DNA of 64,000 bases from CAMDPA01 sp965223035 (GTDB taxonomy: Bacteria > Pseudomonadota > Alphaproteobacteria > Rhizobiales > Hyphomicrobiaceae), in assembly GCA_965223035.1 (NCBI GenBank), contig OZ244980.1, positions 806,001 through 870,000 of the forward strand, written 5' to 3'. This document shows, one piece after another, positions 49,871 through 58,555 of this stretch. Position 1 is the stretch's first letter, and each line of letters begins with the position of its first letter. Made by a program: the position numbers and the translations under genes. A model generated the notes under the pieces. It made no database searches, was not told where the DNA came from, and saw nothing but the letters and a program-made list of their open reading frames with translations.

Positions 49871-50776
49871 ATGAGACGAGTTGCCGCAATGTATGTGGCC
49901 GGGTTGTTGGCGGTCTTCACCTGCGGCGCGTCGCTTGCTCAGTCTTGGACGCAGCTGCCACTCGGCTTCGCCACGTCGCCGACCGACCACCCCGCATCCG
50001 TGCCCTGGGTGCGATCGGCGTGGGTCAAGGGCTATCAGTCCCGCGCACGGTTGATCGCTGGTGCTTCCGAACAGGGGGGAGGCTCCCAGGTGATCGCGGC
50101 CATTGAGCTTGAGCTTCCCAAAGGCTGGAAGACCTACTGGCGCAACCCTGGAGACGACGGCGGTTTTCCGCCGGTGGTGGATTGGTCGGCATCCAGCAAC
50201 CTGGCCTCGGCGCGACTGCTGTTTCCAGCGCCAAAACGCATCAAAGGGGTGTACGGCGCGAGCATCGGGTATAAGGGCTCGCTGGTATTGCCGATCGAAC
50301 TGGTGGCACGCGACCCAACGCGAGCGATCGGTTTGCGGGTCGCCCTCCAGTACGGCATCTGTCGGGAGATCTGCGTCCCGTCGCAAGCCAGCATGCATCT
50401 CGTGATCCCGCAGCCGTTGACCGTCCTGCCGCCCGTCATCGTGGACGCGTTGTCGAAGGTGCCGCGTACCCCCGATCAACGGCGCCCGCGCGATCCGGCA
50501 TTAATCAAGACCGCGCTTGAGCTGACCGGGTCGAAGCCCGCCATGACGTTCGCCGTGGCGACGCATGGTGCCGGTGCGATTGACCTGTTCGTGGAAGGGC
50601 CGCGTGGCACCATGCTGCCGATGGCGCAGCCGCTGGGCCCGCCTCAGTCCGGCATCGCGCGCTTTCGCGTCGACTTGACAGGTGTTGAGCGACGTCAGCA
50701 ACTGCGTGGCAAGACGCTGCGCGTGACCATCACTTCGGCCGCTGGCAGCAGCGAACAGACGTTGAAGATCCGCTAG
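49871..50776 (+). CDS. Periplasmic DsbD-alpha-like (thiol-disulfide) protein
   Basis: A 301-residue exported protein. The signal peptide is about 1-23 (ends ASLAQ). The body matches the N-terminal domain of DsbD/ScsB: LPKGWKTYWRNPGDDGGFPP, FPAPKRI, GYKGSLVLPIEL, and ALQYGICREICVPSQA with the redox cysteine pair C-x3-C. It lacks the transmembrane and thioredoxin domains of full DsbD, so it needs a separate electron donor. Divergent from yqgE. Confidence 0.9.
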   Translation: MRRVAAMYVAGLLAVFTCGASLAQSWTQLPLGFATSPTDHPASVPWVRSAWVKGYQSRARLIAGASEQGGGSQVIAAIELELPKGWKTYWRNPGDDGGFPPVVDWSASSNLASARLLFPAPKRIKGVYGASIGYKGSLVLPIELVARDPTRAIGLRVALQYGICREICVPSQASMHLVIPQPLTVLPPVIVDALSKVPRTPDQRRPRDPALIKTALELTGSKPAMTFAVATHGAGAIDLFVEGPRGTMLPMAQPLGPPQSGIARFRVDLTGVERRQQLRGKTLRVTITSAAGSSEQTLKIR

Positions 50777-50912
50777 CCCCAGGCGATTGAAATAGGGTAG
50801 TGTCCCGCATCGTCGTATTTGGGGATTGCAGAGCTTTCTCCACAGCGCGGCGCCGGAGCCCCAAGCGGGATAGCGTCGAGGCGTCGGACCGGAACAAGCA
50901 GGAGTGATCTTA

Positions 50913-51377
50913 ATGGCCGTGATCAAAGCCAAAACCGTGGTTGATATGAAGCTCTCCGGCGTGTCCGAGTCGCATGCCCGAACCCGCATCGGCGTCCGAG
51001 ATTTGACCACCTTGACCGACGAGCCCGTCGCCCGCGGCGGCACCAATCAAGGCCCATCGCCGACGGAGACGATGATTGCCGCGCTGGTTGGTTGTACCAA
51101 CGTCATTGGCCTGCGCGTCGCTGAGCATTTGGGCTTGCATGTGGAGGACATGAAGATCGATGCGGTGGCCAAATTCGATCGCCGCGGTGTGATGCTGGAA
51201 GAAGAGATCGACGTGCCGTTTCCGGAGATCACACTGTCGATCGCCTGCCGGTCCAACGCTACGCCGCAGCAGGTTGAACAGTGGAAGACGGATCTCGCCA
51301 AGTTCTGCCCGATCTCCAAGGTGATCCGGGCCAGCGGCACGCAGATTAACGAGGAATGGGCGGTCTCACCGCTTTAG
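50913..51377 (+). CDS. OsmC-family protein
   Basis: A 154-residue OsmC-like protein. The two redox cysteines expected in OsmC/Ohr are in AALVGCTNVIGLR and KFCPISKV. Members reduce organic hydroperoxides or act as thiol-dependent stress proteins. GTNQGPSPTETMIAAL is the helix before the first Cys. The ATG at 50913 has GGAG eight bases before it. Confidence 0.93.
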   Translation: MAVIKAKTVVDMKLSGVSESHARTRIGVRDLTTLTDEPVARGGTNQGPSPTETMIAALVGCTNVIGLRVAEHLGLHVEDMKIDAVAKFDRRGVMLEEEIDVPFPEITLSIACRSNATPQQVEQWKTDLAKFCPISKVIRASGTQINEEWAVSPL

Positions 51378-51533
51378 GACGAAGCTGTGGGGGTGATTTT
51401 TTCGCGATCTGGCCGGCGCATCGTGTCTCGGTTGAGTTCGGCAAAGGTTTGGACCGGTGGTCGGTCGTGCGGCGGCACGGATCGCGACGCAACGTGCGTG
51501 GCTGAGGGCCGGACAACGCCCCGGCGCGCGGCT

Positions 51534-52424
51534 GTGTTTGATCATCGGTTTCCATCTCAGGTCCGGCCGCTGGTTGCGGCGGCGCGCGCAATGGCGCTGT
51601 TGGTTGTCGTCGGCGCGTCGGCAACGGGTGGGCAGGCCCGGGTCGATGCGCCCACGCAACCACCATTGGCGTCGCACCGGGCGGTTTATGACTTTACGCT
51701 CGGGCAGGTGCGCGGCAACGCCGTCGCGGAGGTGTCGGGTCGGATGGTGTTCGAGTACACCGGCTCGGCCTGTGCCGGGCACACCCAGCGGATGCGGTTC
51801 GCCACCCGGACGGTGTCGCCGGACGGCCAGGTTTCGCTCAGTGATCAACGCTCAACGAGCTGGGAGAACAATCAGGCGACGCGTTTTCGCTTTCAATCGA
51901 GCCATTACCGCAACCGCAAGCTGGTCGAGCGAACGGCGGGAACGGCGACGCGTTCTAGCGATCGCAAAGCCGATCTGTCGGTCCAGTTGACCCTTCCTCA
52001 CCGCCGCAAGACCGCGGTCGGGGGTTTGTCTCTGTTTCCCGTCGAGCATTCGCTGCGCTTGATCGAGGCGGCACAGCGCGGCGATCGTGTTTTTCGCGCG
52101 GAGTTTTTCGACGGCTCGGAGCAGGCGCAGCGAACCTATGTGGTGCACGCGGTAATCGGTCGGCCGCTGTCGGCGGAGCGGTTGCGGCAACTGCCCAGCG
52201 TCGGTCAATCGGACAAGCTCGAGGGCGTGACGGCGTGGCCGATCGCGCTCAGCTTTTTCGAACACGGCTCCGAGACCAAAGACGCGGTGCCGGCCTACGA
52301 AATGTCCTACATATTCTATGAAAATGGGGTCGGTCGCAATCTGACGATCGATACCGGCGATTATACGTTGACGGGCAAACTGGTCCACTTCACCGTGCTC
52401 GATGCGCCGCCTTGCCGCCGCTAG
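51534..52424 (+). CDS. eipB: EipB-like cell-envelope integrity protein (DUF1849)
   Basis: A 296-residue exported beta-spiral protein. ASHRAVYDFTLG opens the mature domain; one conserved Cys is in TGSACAGHTQRM and the second is at the C-terminus (APPCRR), matching the disulfide of Brucella EipB, which supports envelope stability. The start is uncertain: GTG 51534 gives a basic n-region before the hydrophobic core, ATG 51591 cuts into it. The stop TAG (52422-52424) lies in the first CTAG of R1 copy 11. Confidence 0.88.
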   Translation: MFDHRFPSQVRPLVAAARAMALLVVVGASATGGQARVDAPTQPPLASHRAVYDFTLGQVRGNAVAEVSGRMVFEYTGSACAGHTQRMRFATRTVSPDGQVSLSDQRSTSWENNQATRFRFQSSHYRNRKLVERTAGTATRSSDRKADLSVQLTLPHRRKTAVGGLSLFPVEHSLRLIEAAQRGDRVFRAEFFDGSEQAQRTYVVHAVIGRPLSAERLRQLPSVGQSDKLEGVTAWPIALSFFEHGSETKDAVPAYEMSYIFYENGVGRNLTIDTGDYTLTGKLVHFTVLDAPPCRR

Positions 52425-52506
52425 AGCAACCTGCCTTTAATCGGAATCGGAACGATCCCGATCAAATGCAGAAAGTTGCTCACCACTTTAAGGCGCGATG
52501 ATCTAG
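52421..52506 (+). repeat. R1 repeat, single-hairpin copy 11, overlapping the eipB stop
   Basis: 86 bp: CTAGAGCAACC... module A, linker CACCACTTTAAGGCGCGATGATCTAG. The first CTAG contains the eipB stop codon. Confidence 0.92.
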
Positions 52507-52539
52507 TTCAGTTCTGCCTTCGGTGGATCGCTTCGCCGG

Positions 52540-52653
52540 CCCGCTCCCCGCCCGGTTGCTCCACTCGCCTCCCAGAACATCATGCGATTGGGTGTCGAGT
52601 GGAGCAACCGGGCGGGGGAGCGGGAGAGTTCCAGCTAACACTGAAACGCTATA
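52540..52653. repeat. P2-type palindrome with arms of about 28 bp
   Basis: The left arm 52540-52567 and the right arm 52596-52624 pair almost perfectly (CCCGCTCCCCGCCCGG, then TTGCTCCACTCG, with their complements; one extra G on the right). The tail CAGCTAACACTGAAACGCTATAA follows. It begins about 35 bases after R1 copy 11. No gene is visible in 52425-52783. Confidence 0.85.
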
Positions 52654-52783
52654 AACGACCGAAGACGATCGCTCAAAAGCGATGAGGGCAAGGTTCAGCT
52701 CCTCTTCGGCATCGTTTGGGTTCCGATGAAGCACAATTTGCCCTATCACGTGCTGCAATCGGTCTACCGCCGGGGCCGAGCGA

Positions 52784-53842
52784 TCAAGCCGACGAGCCCA
52801 ACACGTTGTCGACATCGTGATAAATCGTGTGCAGGTGGCGGGCACGCGGATCGACCGAGCCGAGCTCGATCACAAGGCTGTCGCCGATGATGCGATAACC
52901 GAATGCTTGGTTGGGGTCGTTGGGTCCGTACCAGGCGAAATGGACGGCACTTTGATCCCCCGAGCGGATGCGCCGGCGTTGCGCGGCGGCCAGCTCCGGC
53001 GTCAGATGGTCCACGGCATAGGCTTCGACCAGCTGCCAAATGAGGTCACGCTGACCCGGCTTCAGATCTGCGGCAGGCAGGCCTTGCTTGTTGGTATGGC
53101 GTCGTTCGCGCCCTGCCATCGAGAGGATGTTGCGCATGGCGTTGGCCGATTGCTGTGCGGTGTTCAGTTGCGTGTGATCGAGATCCTTTGCCAGGCGGCG
53201 GGCGAGATCCTCCTCGGCTTGCAGCGTGACAAGACCCCGATGCGGCCCACGCGCGACGCGGTTTGGGTTGGCTGAGAACGAGGACGGCGTGACGGATACA
53301 ATCAAGTTGTCGTGAACCGCAATCGACAATGACAAGTGATGGCCCTCCAGCCGGAAACCCCAAGCCCCGGTGACGGAAGGCTGGGCGAAAAAGGCCAACG
53401 AGAAACGCTCGGAGGATCGCCGGGCGCTGCGGTCGCCGCGCTGGGCTAACACCGCCTGCAGCGTCATTACGTTGCGCGCTTTTTCCAAGCCAACGGGCGA
53501 CAGGATCAGAGCCAGCAGATCCCAGGCCGCAACCTTCTCGCCATCGCTCATCTGCTCAAGGCGAAGTCCCGGCTTGATCAGGCTTGGGAACCCGAAGTAG
53601 TTCCAGTTTTTCCACGTCGTCCCGTTCCACGCGAACAGCGCTTGCTTGCGCTTGTCAGGCGCAAGTCGCGCCAAGAAGCGTTCGGCGGCGGCGGTGAATT
53701 CTGCCGCGGACGCCAAACCCGTCGGCCGGCCCGCTGCGCAGCCGGGGCCGGTCGGCAGCAGCGCCGCGCCGGACGCGGCGGCCGCGCCCAACAACAAATC
53801 ACGACGGTCAATCACGTCAGCGTGCTTGGCTGGTGTCGTCAT
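52784..53842 (-). CDS. DUF3500 domain protein, Tat-type exported
   Basis: 352 residues. DRRDLLLGAAAASGAALLP near the start looks like a twin-arginine signal. The rest matches DUF3500: WKNWNYFGFPSLIKPGLRLEQMSDGEK, RFSLAFFAQPSVTGAWGFRLEGHHLSL, and the terminal HTIYHDVDNVLG. Function is unknown. There is no operon partner nearby. Confidence 0.88.
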   Translation of the reverse strand: MTTPAKHADVIDRRDLLLGAAAASGAALLPTGPGCAAGRPTGLASAAEFTAAAERFLARLAPDKRKQALFAWNGTTWKNWNYFGFPSLIKPGLRLEQMSDGEKVAAWDLLALILSPVGLEKARNVMTLQAVLAQRGDRSARRSSERFSLAFFAQPSVTGAWGFRLEGHHLSLSIAVHDNLIVSVTPSSFSANPNRVARGPHRGLVTLQAEEDLARRLAKDLDHTQLNTAQQSANAMRNILSMAGRERRHTNKQGLPAADLKPGQRDLIWQLVEAYAVDHLTPELAAAQRRRIRSGDQSAVHFAWYGPNDPNQAFGYRIIGDSLVIELGSVDPRARHLHTIYHDVDNVLGSSA

Positions 53843-54079
53843 CGCTCAGCTCCCTGGGTCCTCAGCGCGTCACATTGGCCGCGTCGCCGCTGCATCTCAT
53901 GCCGGCAAGGTCTGTGTCGAGGGGCCGCCTCGCGGTATCACGCAACCGTGACGTTGGACGCCATCGTGCTGGCGCCGAGCCGACCATTGACCGGGCGGGA
54001 CGCCGGGTTACGATGATCGATCGATCTTGGGTCCCCTCCCCTACCCGGCCGGAGTGCGCCGCAACAATGGAAGCATGGC

Positions 54080-54985
54080 ATGATCAAGGTTAAGCGATTG
54101 GGGCACGCAACATTCCTCACCCCGGACCTCGAACAGCAGATCGCCTATTATGTCGATGTGGTCGGCCTGCACTTGGTGGCCCGCGATGCCAACCGCGCCT
54201 ATCTCGCCTCGCGGGTGGGACTGCTCACGATCGTATTGGAGAAGTCGGATGTGCAGAGTTGCGCGCGTCTGGCGTTTGAGGTCGCAGCGGACGCGAAGGT
54301 GGACGACCTGGTGCGAGGCCTGGCGGAGTTGGGCCTCAAGAGCGAGGCGTGCACCGATCCGTTGCCCGGTGTTTCCCGCTTGCTGACGTTCAGCGATGCA
54401 AAGGGCACCACAATCGAGCTGTTCTCGGGTCTGAGCTTTTTGGATGTGCCACCGATGCCGGGCGGTGTGGGGATCTACAAGCTCGGGCACATCGCCTTCT
54501 TCCATCCCGACCCTGCAGCGATTGCCGATTTCTATGCCCGCGTGATGGGATTTCGCGTGTCGGATTGGATCGGCGACTATTTTGTCTTTATGCGGTGCGG
54601 GATCGACCACCACACCGTGAATTTCTTGCGTGGGGATCAGATCAGCATGCAGCACATGGCCTTCGAGCTGCACGACCTATCACATCTGGGAACCGCGTGC
54701 GACCTCTTGGGCCAGCGCAAAATAGAGCTTCTGTGGGGACCGGTGCGGCATGGGCCGGGCCACAACATTGCGACCTACCATCGCAATCCGGACGATCAGA
54801 TTATCGAGCTGTTCTGCGATCTCGATCACATCGCAGACGAAGAGCTGGAGTACTTCGAGCCCCGCCCATGGCACCGCGATCGTCCGCAAAAACCGAAGGT
54901 GTGGGATGTGTCGCTGCCCCGCGACATCTGGGGTCCACCGCCTGTGCCAGATTTCCGGCGTCCCTCAGGTGCGCCCAAAGGCTGA
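54080..54985 (+). CDS. VOC-superfamily extradiol-dioxygenase-like protein
   Basis: 301 residues in two vicinal-oxygen-chelate modules. The metal ligands of type I extradiol dioxygenases are in place in the second module: His137 (KLGHIAFF), His192 (MQHMAFEL) and Glu243 (QIIELFCD), with the catalytic-loop RHGPGHNI. It could cleave a catechol-type substrate from the nearby pathway. Rightward; it ends about 10 bases before R1 copy 12. Confidence 0.92.
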   Translation: MIKVKRLGHATFLTPDLEQQIAYYVDVVGLHLVARDANRAYLASRVGLLTIVLEKSDVQSCARLAFEVAADAKVDDLVRGLAELGLKSEACTDPLPGVSRLLTFSDAKGTTIELFSGLSFLDVPPMPGGVGIYKLGHIAFFHPDPAAIADFYARVMGFRVSDWIGDYFVFMRCGIDHHTVNFLRGDQISMQHMAFELHDLSHLGTACDLLGQRKIELLWGPVRHGPGHNIATYHRNPDDQIIELFCDLDHIADEELEYFEPRPWHRDRPQKPKVWDVSLPRDIWGPPPVPDFRRPSGAPKG

Positions 54986-54996
54986 ACGAGCGCGTG

Positions 54997-55150
54997 CTAG
55001 ATCATCGCGCCTTAAATCGGAACCGCAACGCCGATTCCAATTGCGCCGGTTCCGATTTAAGGCGCAAAGATGATCGCTCTTAAAGTGGTGAGCAACTTTC
55101 TGCCTTTGATCGGGACCGTTCCGATTCCGATCAAAGGCAGGTTGCTCTAG
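54997..55150 (-). repeat. R1 repeat, longest copy 12
   Basis: 154 bp, inverted, both ends CTAG. Both modules are present; module B has a longer loop (CGCAACGCCGATTCCAATTGCGCCGG) than other copies. Confidence 0.92.
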
Positions 55151-55335
55151 GTTGGTACCACGGTGACCTGCCAACGTGAGGCGACCTGATGATTGCGCGC
55201 TCAGCTGCGGGCGACGTTGCTCGCATTCGGGGATATTGCACGCATTCGCGATCGTGCCAGTTGCGCTTATGCAGCGCGCCAGCAGTGTGGGCCGGCACAG
55301 CGATTCCGCCTTTAGCGGACATGATGCAGGCGGAA

Positions 55336-55414
55336 ATGATCGCCCCTAAAGTGAGAGCAACCTTCTGCTTTTCATCGGGATCGTTCCGATTTCGATGAAA
55401 AGCAGGTTGCTCCA
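55336..55414 (-). repeat. R1 repeat, diverged single-hairpin copy 13
   Basis: ATGATCGCCCCTAAAGTGAGAGC, then module A with arms TCTGCTTTTCATCGGG and TTCGATGAAAAGCAGG, the same TTTTCAT variant seen in copy 3. The 55285-55335 stretch before it is P2-like (GGCCGGCACAGCGATTCCGCC). No gene is visible between 54986 and 55443. Confidence 0.85.
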
Positions 55415-55443
55415 GGCCGTTTGCGCGCGCCGTTGCCAGACGC

Positions 55444-56010
55444 TTATCCCGTCCAACCGGACTGCTTCCGCCATTGGTTGATGCGCTCCCAAGCGTGTGG
55501 CGTAAAGTCCGCCGCCGGCGCATTGCCGGCGATCACCACCAACAAGACATGATCCGTATCGGGATCGTCGTGGGTGATGTTTTCGAACCGGCGCGCGACG
55601 CCGGGCGGGAACGATATGACGTCTAATGGTCCAAGCTCGGCGTGCTCCAGATCATCGCCTTCATTCCAAGAGCAACGCCAACGCCCTGAGATGGGCATGA
55701 ACGTTTCATTGGTATCGTGATTGTGCATCAACGGGCCGCGGCCGGCACGGCAACGCACGAAACCCATGTTGAAACCTTCGGAGATTTCGATTGCCGCATT
55801 GCGCGCTGCGTTGGCGCCCAGCGGAGAGGAGATCTTGTCATCTTCATTCTCTGGCGGCGCAAATCCGATCACGTTGATCAGCTCCCGCTCGCACTCCGGT
55901 AGCGGGCTGTCGGGCAGGCCGTCGCGCGCGCCGGACAAATCTGCAAACCGCGCAATTCGGGGCGCCATTTGCTCGCGAGTCCAGATCTTGAGTGGTGGTA
56001 GATCGGCCAT
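55444..56010 (-). CDS. Cupin-domain protein (gentisate-dioxygenase-like region)
   Basis: 188 residues with one cupin. Motif 1 is HNHDTNETFMPISGRW, with His, His and Glu; motif 2 is near LDVISFPPGVARRFENI. SEGFNMGFVRCRAGRGP precedes it. It may be a ring-cleavage dioxygenase or an isomerase. ATG 56010 has GGAG six bases upstream and is preferred over the ATG at 56022. Confidence 0.85.
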   Translation of the reverse strand: MADLPPLKIWTREQMAPRIARFADLSGARDGLPDSPLPECERELINVIGFAPPENEDDKISSPLGANAARNAAIEISEGFNMGFVRCRAGRGPLMHNHDTNETFMPISGRWRCSWNEGDDLEHAELGPLDVISFPPGVARRFENITHDDPDTDHVLLVVIAGNAPAADFTPHAWERINQWRKQSGWTG

Positions 56011-56103
56011 CTGCTGCTCCATCCCTTAAGCTGTTGGCACTTCGATTTAGTCAGCGTTGTTTGGCGTTGGTTTTCAGGCCACAACGCCTTGGGCGTTTCA
56101 ATG

Positions 56104-56188
56104 TTAGAGCAACCTGCCTTAAATCGGAATCGGAACGATCCCGATTAAAGGCAGAAAGTTGCTCTACACTTTAACAGCGATCATCTAG
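56104..56188 (+). repeat. R1 repeat, single-hairpin copy 14
   Basis: 85 bp: TAGAGCAACC with the module A hairpin, linker CACTTTAACAGCGATCATCTAG. It starts 94 bases upstream of the cupin start codon. No other feature is visible in 56011-56336 besides a P2-like end near 56250. Confidence 0.92.
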
Positions 56189-56336
56189 CTGGGACCATCG
56201 AACGCCTCCACCGGTTGCCCATACCAACATGCCCTGTGGCGTCCGGCTGGCAGGGCGGGCCGGCGATCCGCCCAAGGCGGAATTGAGCGAGCGGCGACGG
56301 GTCGGAGCTGGTCCGGCCAGAGACCGCCAGCCGGCG

Positions 56337-57365
56337 TCATGTCTGCGGCTTGATTTTCATGATCCGCTCGGCGTTCTTGTGGCAAATCTTCTCCATGTCA
56401 GCTTTGGACAGATCGAGCGACTCCATGATGGCGATGGTGTCGCGGATATAGCCCGGCCCGCCCTCGGGATCGAATGGACAGTCCGATGCAAAAACGATGT
56501 TGTCCTTTGGATAAAATTCAAATCCGCAGATCGTCGCTGCGCGGGATCCGAAGACGGCGGTATCGACATAAAAGTCGTTCTTAAAATAATCGAGCGGCCG
56601 CTTTTTCATGTTCTGGCGCAGCGTCACATAATCCTCATCGGAGGTGCGCTTACCCAATTGATCCCAGCCGGGGCCGACGCGACCCTCGAAAAACGGGACC
56701 ATCGCGCCCAAATGGTGGGCGACGACCCTGAGCTTGGGCAGCTTGTCCATGATGCCGGAAAACACCAAGCGGGCCATCGCCGCCGAGGTTTCGTATGGCC
56801 AGCCGAAAGTCCACCAGATCTCGTATTTGGATTTGCTCTCGTTCTTGTAATCGGGCAGGTCGAACGGACCGCGCGAGGGATGCAAGAACACCGGGCAGTC
56901 GAGCTTGGCCGCGGTCTCAAGAACGGGGAAGTATTTTGGATCATCGAGCGGATCGCCATTGATGTTGGAGTGGATCTGGACCCCGTTGGTCCCCAGCCCG
57001 ACCGCGCGTTCCAGCTCCTTGGCGGCATTTGCAGAGTTCATCGGCAGCGAGGCCTGCCAGCCGGAAAAATAGTCCGGAAGCTGCGTGCACAGCTCGGCCA
57101 ATCCGTCGTTGGCCAACTTAGCCAGCTCTTCACTCACCGCCGGCTCACCCAATGCTTCCAGCGGCGGCATGCCCAGCGAGATCACCTGGCTGTAGTTATG
57201 CTTGGTGCGGAACAGATCGACGCAAGCCTTGCGCGCATCCAAGTCATAAATGCACGGCACCCCGCGCATCCGCTTGCCGATGTTTTGGGCCGCACCTTCC
57301 ATTGTCGCCATCTTGTCCCATAGGCCCCTTGGGAAGAAATGGCAGAACGCATCGATATAGCGCAT
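56337..57365 (-). CDS. Amidohydrolase-2 / decarboxylase-like protein
   Basis: A 342-residue TIM-barrel of the ACMSD / gamma-resorcylate decarboxylase group. The N-terminal DxHxH motif reads DAFCHFFP, so the first His position is Phe7 while His9 is kept. CPVFLHPSRGP, VVAHHLGAMVPFFEGR and FASDCPFDPEGGP give the later ligands. The missing first His suits the decarboxylase-like branch more than a hydrolase. The substrate is probably an aromatic or muconate-type acid. The ATG at 57365 is chosen by the conserved start. Confidence 0.9.
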   Translation of the reverse strand: MRYIDAFCHFFPRGLWDKMATMEGAAQNIGKRMRGVPCIYDLDARKACVDLFRTKHNYSQVISLGMPPLEALGEPAVSEELAKLANDGLAELCTQLPDYFSGWQASLPMNSANAAKELERAVGLGTNGVQIHSNINGDPLDDPKYFPVLETAAKLDCPVFLHPSRGPFDLPDYKNESKSKYEIWWTFGWPYETSAAMARLVFSGIMDKLPKLRVVAHHLGAMVPFFEGRVGPGWDQLGKRTSDEDYVTLRQNMKKRPLDYFKNDFYVDTAVFGSRAATICGFEFYPKDNIVFASDCPFDPEGGPGYIRDTIAIMESLDLSKADMEKICHKNAERIMKIKPQT

Positions 57366-57602
57366 GGGTGTCCTCTGGTTCTGAGTGGGACGTTGCTGTA
57401 ACCAACAGGTTAGCTGCGAACCTCCGGATGCGCCACGGTCAATGCGCAGCGCTCGGCCGATGCCAGGCACGCATGCGCGTCGGCGACGACGGGTCCCCAG
57501 GCACCATCCAACGTTTGCCGCCCGACGTGACTGTTCCCATCGGGCCGAGGCGGTCGATCGGAGCTCGGCCGCCGAAGCAACGTCTGCGCCAAGACGTGCC
57601 GG

Positions 57603-58553
57603 TTACCCGTGCAATTGACCCCACATCTGCCGATCTCGTTCCGCCGTCCAAATGCGCGGATGCTCGATCCCCGATGCTTCATCATAGGCGCGCGACACGT
57701 TGAACGGCAGACAGTGCTCGTAGATCGCCCACGTTGCGAATTTGGGGTCCATCACCGATCGCGCAGCGGTAAAAGCTTCCTTCAACGTCCGCCCGTGCGC
57801 GACCGAATCGACGGCGCTTCCATAAAGGGTCTCGACAAAGTCGCGGGTGCCGTCGAGCGCAGCGCGGACCATTTCGGAACCGACCAGGGCGTCGCCCCGC
57901 CCGGGCACCAGGGCCTTGGGACGGAACCCGGCGATACGGTCCAAGGTGCGCGGCCAGTCCTGCAGATGGCTGTCGCCGCAATAACAGGCCGAGTGGTACT
58001 CAACGATGTCGCCGGAGAACATGACGCCGACGTCTGGCACCCAGGCGACGGTATCGCCGGCGGTGTGAGCCCGCCCGATCTGGAGAATCTCCACGCGCCG
58101 CTTGCCGAGCCATAAGGTGAGTTTGCCTTCGAACGACAGCGTCGGCCAGGTCAGCCCCGGGGGGATGGTCTCCTGCCCCCGGAACAAGCGTGGGAAGCGG
58201 CCAATCTCGGAGGCCTTGTCCTCCTCTCCCCGCTCCACCATCAGTTTGCGGGTGGCCTCCGAGGCGATGATCTCCGAAGCGCCGAACGCGGACGCGCCGA
58301 ACACGCGGACCGCATGATAATGGCTGAGCAGAACATGCTTGATCGGCTTGTCGGTAACGGTTCGCACCTTGGCGATCACATCTTTCGCCATCAGTGGCGT
58401 GGCCTGAGCGTCGATCACCATCACGCTATCATCACCGATGATGACCCCGGTATTTGGATCGCCCTCGGCGGTGTAGGCGTATAGGCCGGGACCCAGCTCC
58501 GTGAAGCTGACCGTCTTTTCGGTGGTGTCGGCAACGGAAGCGAAATCAGCCAT
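57603..58553 (-). CDS. MBL-fold protein with altered zinc motif
   Basis: A 316-residue metallo-beta-lactamase-fold protein. The HxHxDH motif reads H78-Y-H80-A-V82-R83, so the Asp and last His are replaced; downstream GRAHTAGDTVAWVPDVGVMFSGDIVEY is intact. A mononuclear site or non-hydrolytic role is possible. The start is two bases from the end of the small VOC gene, in one leftward operon with it and FAH. It is separated from the amidohydrolase by 237 bases. Confidence 0.88.
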   Translation of the reverse strand: MADFASVADTTEKTVSFTELGPGLYAYTAEGDPNTGVIIGDDSVMVIDAQATPLMAKDVIAKVRTVTDKPIKHVLLSHYHAVRVFGASAFGASEIIASEATRKLMVERGEEDKASEIGRFPRLFRGQETIPPGLTWPTLSFEGKLTLWLGKRRVEILQIGRAHTAGDTVAWVPDVGVMFSGDIVEYHSACYCGDSHLQDWPRTLDRIAGFRPKALVPGRGDALVGSEMVRAALDGTRDFVETLYGSAVDSVAHGRTLKEAFTAARSVMDPKFATWAIYEHCLPFNVSRAYDEASGIEHPRIWTAERDRQMWGQLHG

Positions 58554-58555
58554 GG

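Noticed and set aside
3286..56188. CRISPR array or attenuator set made of the repeated palindromes
   Set aside because: The copies are dispersed over 50 kb in both orientations without spacers of constant length; there are no cas genes and no leader-peptide pattern.
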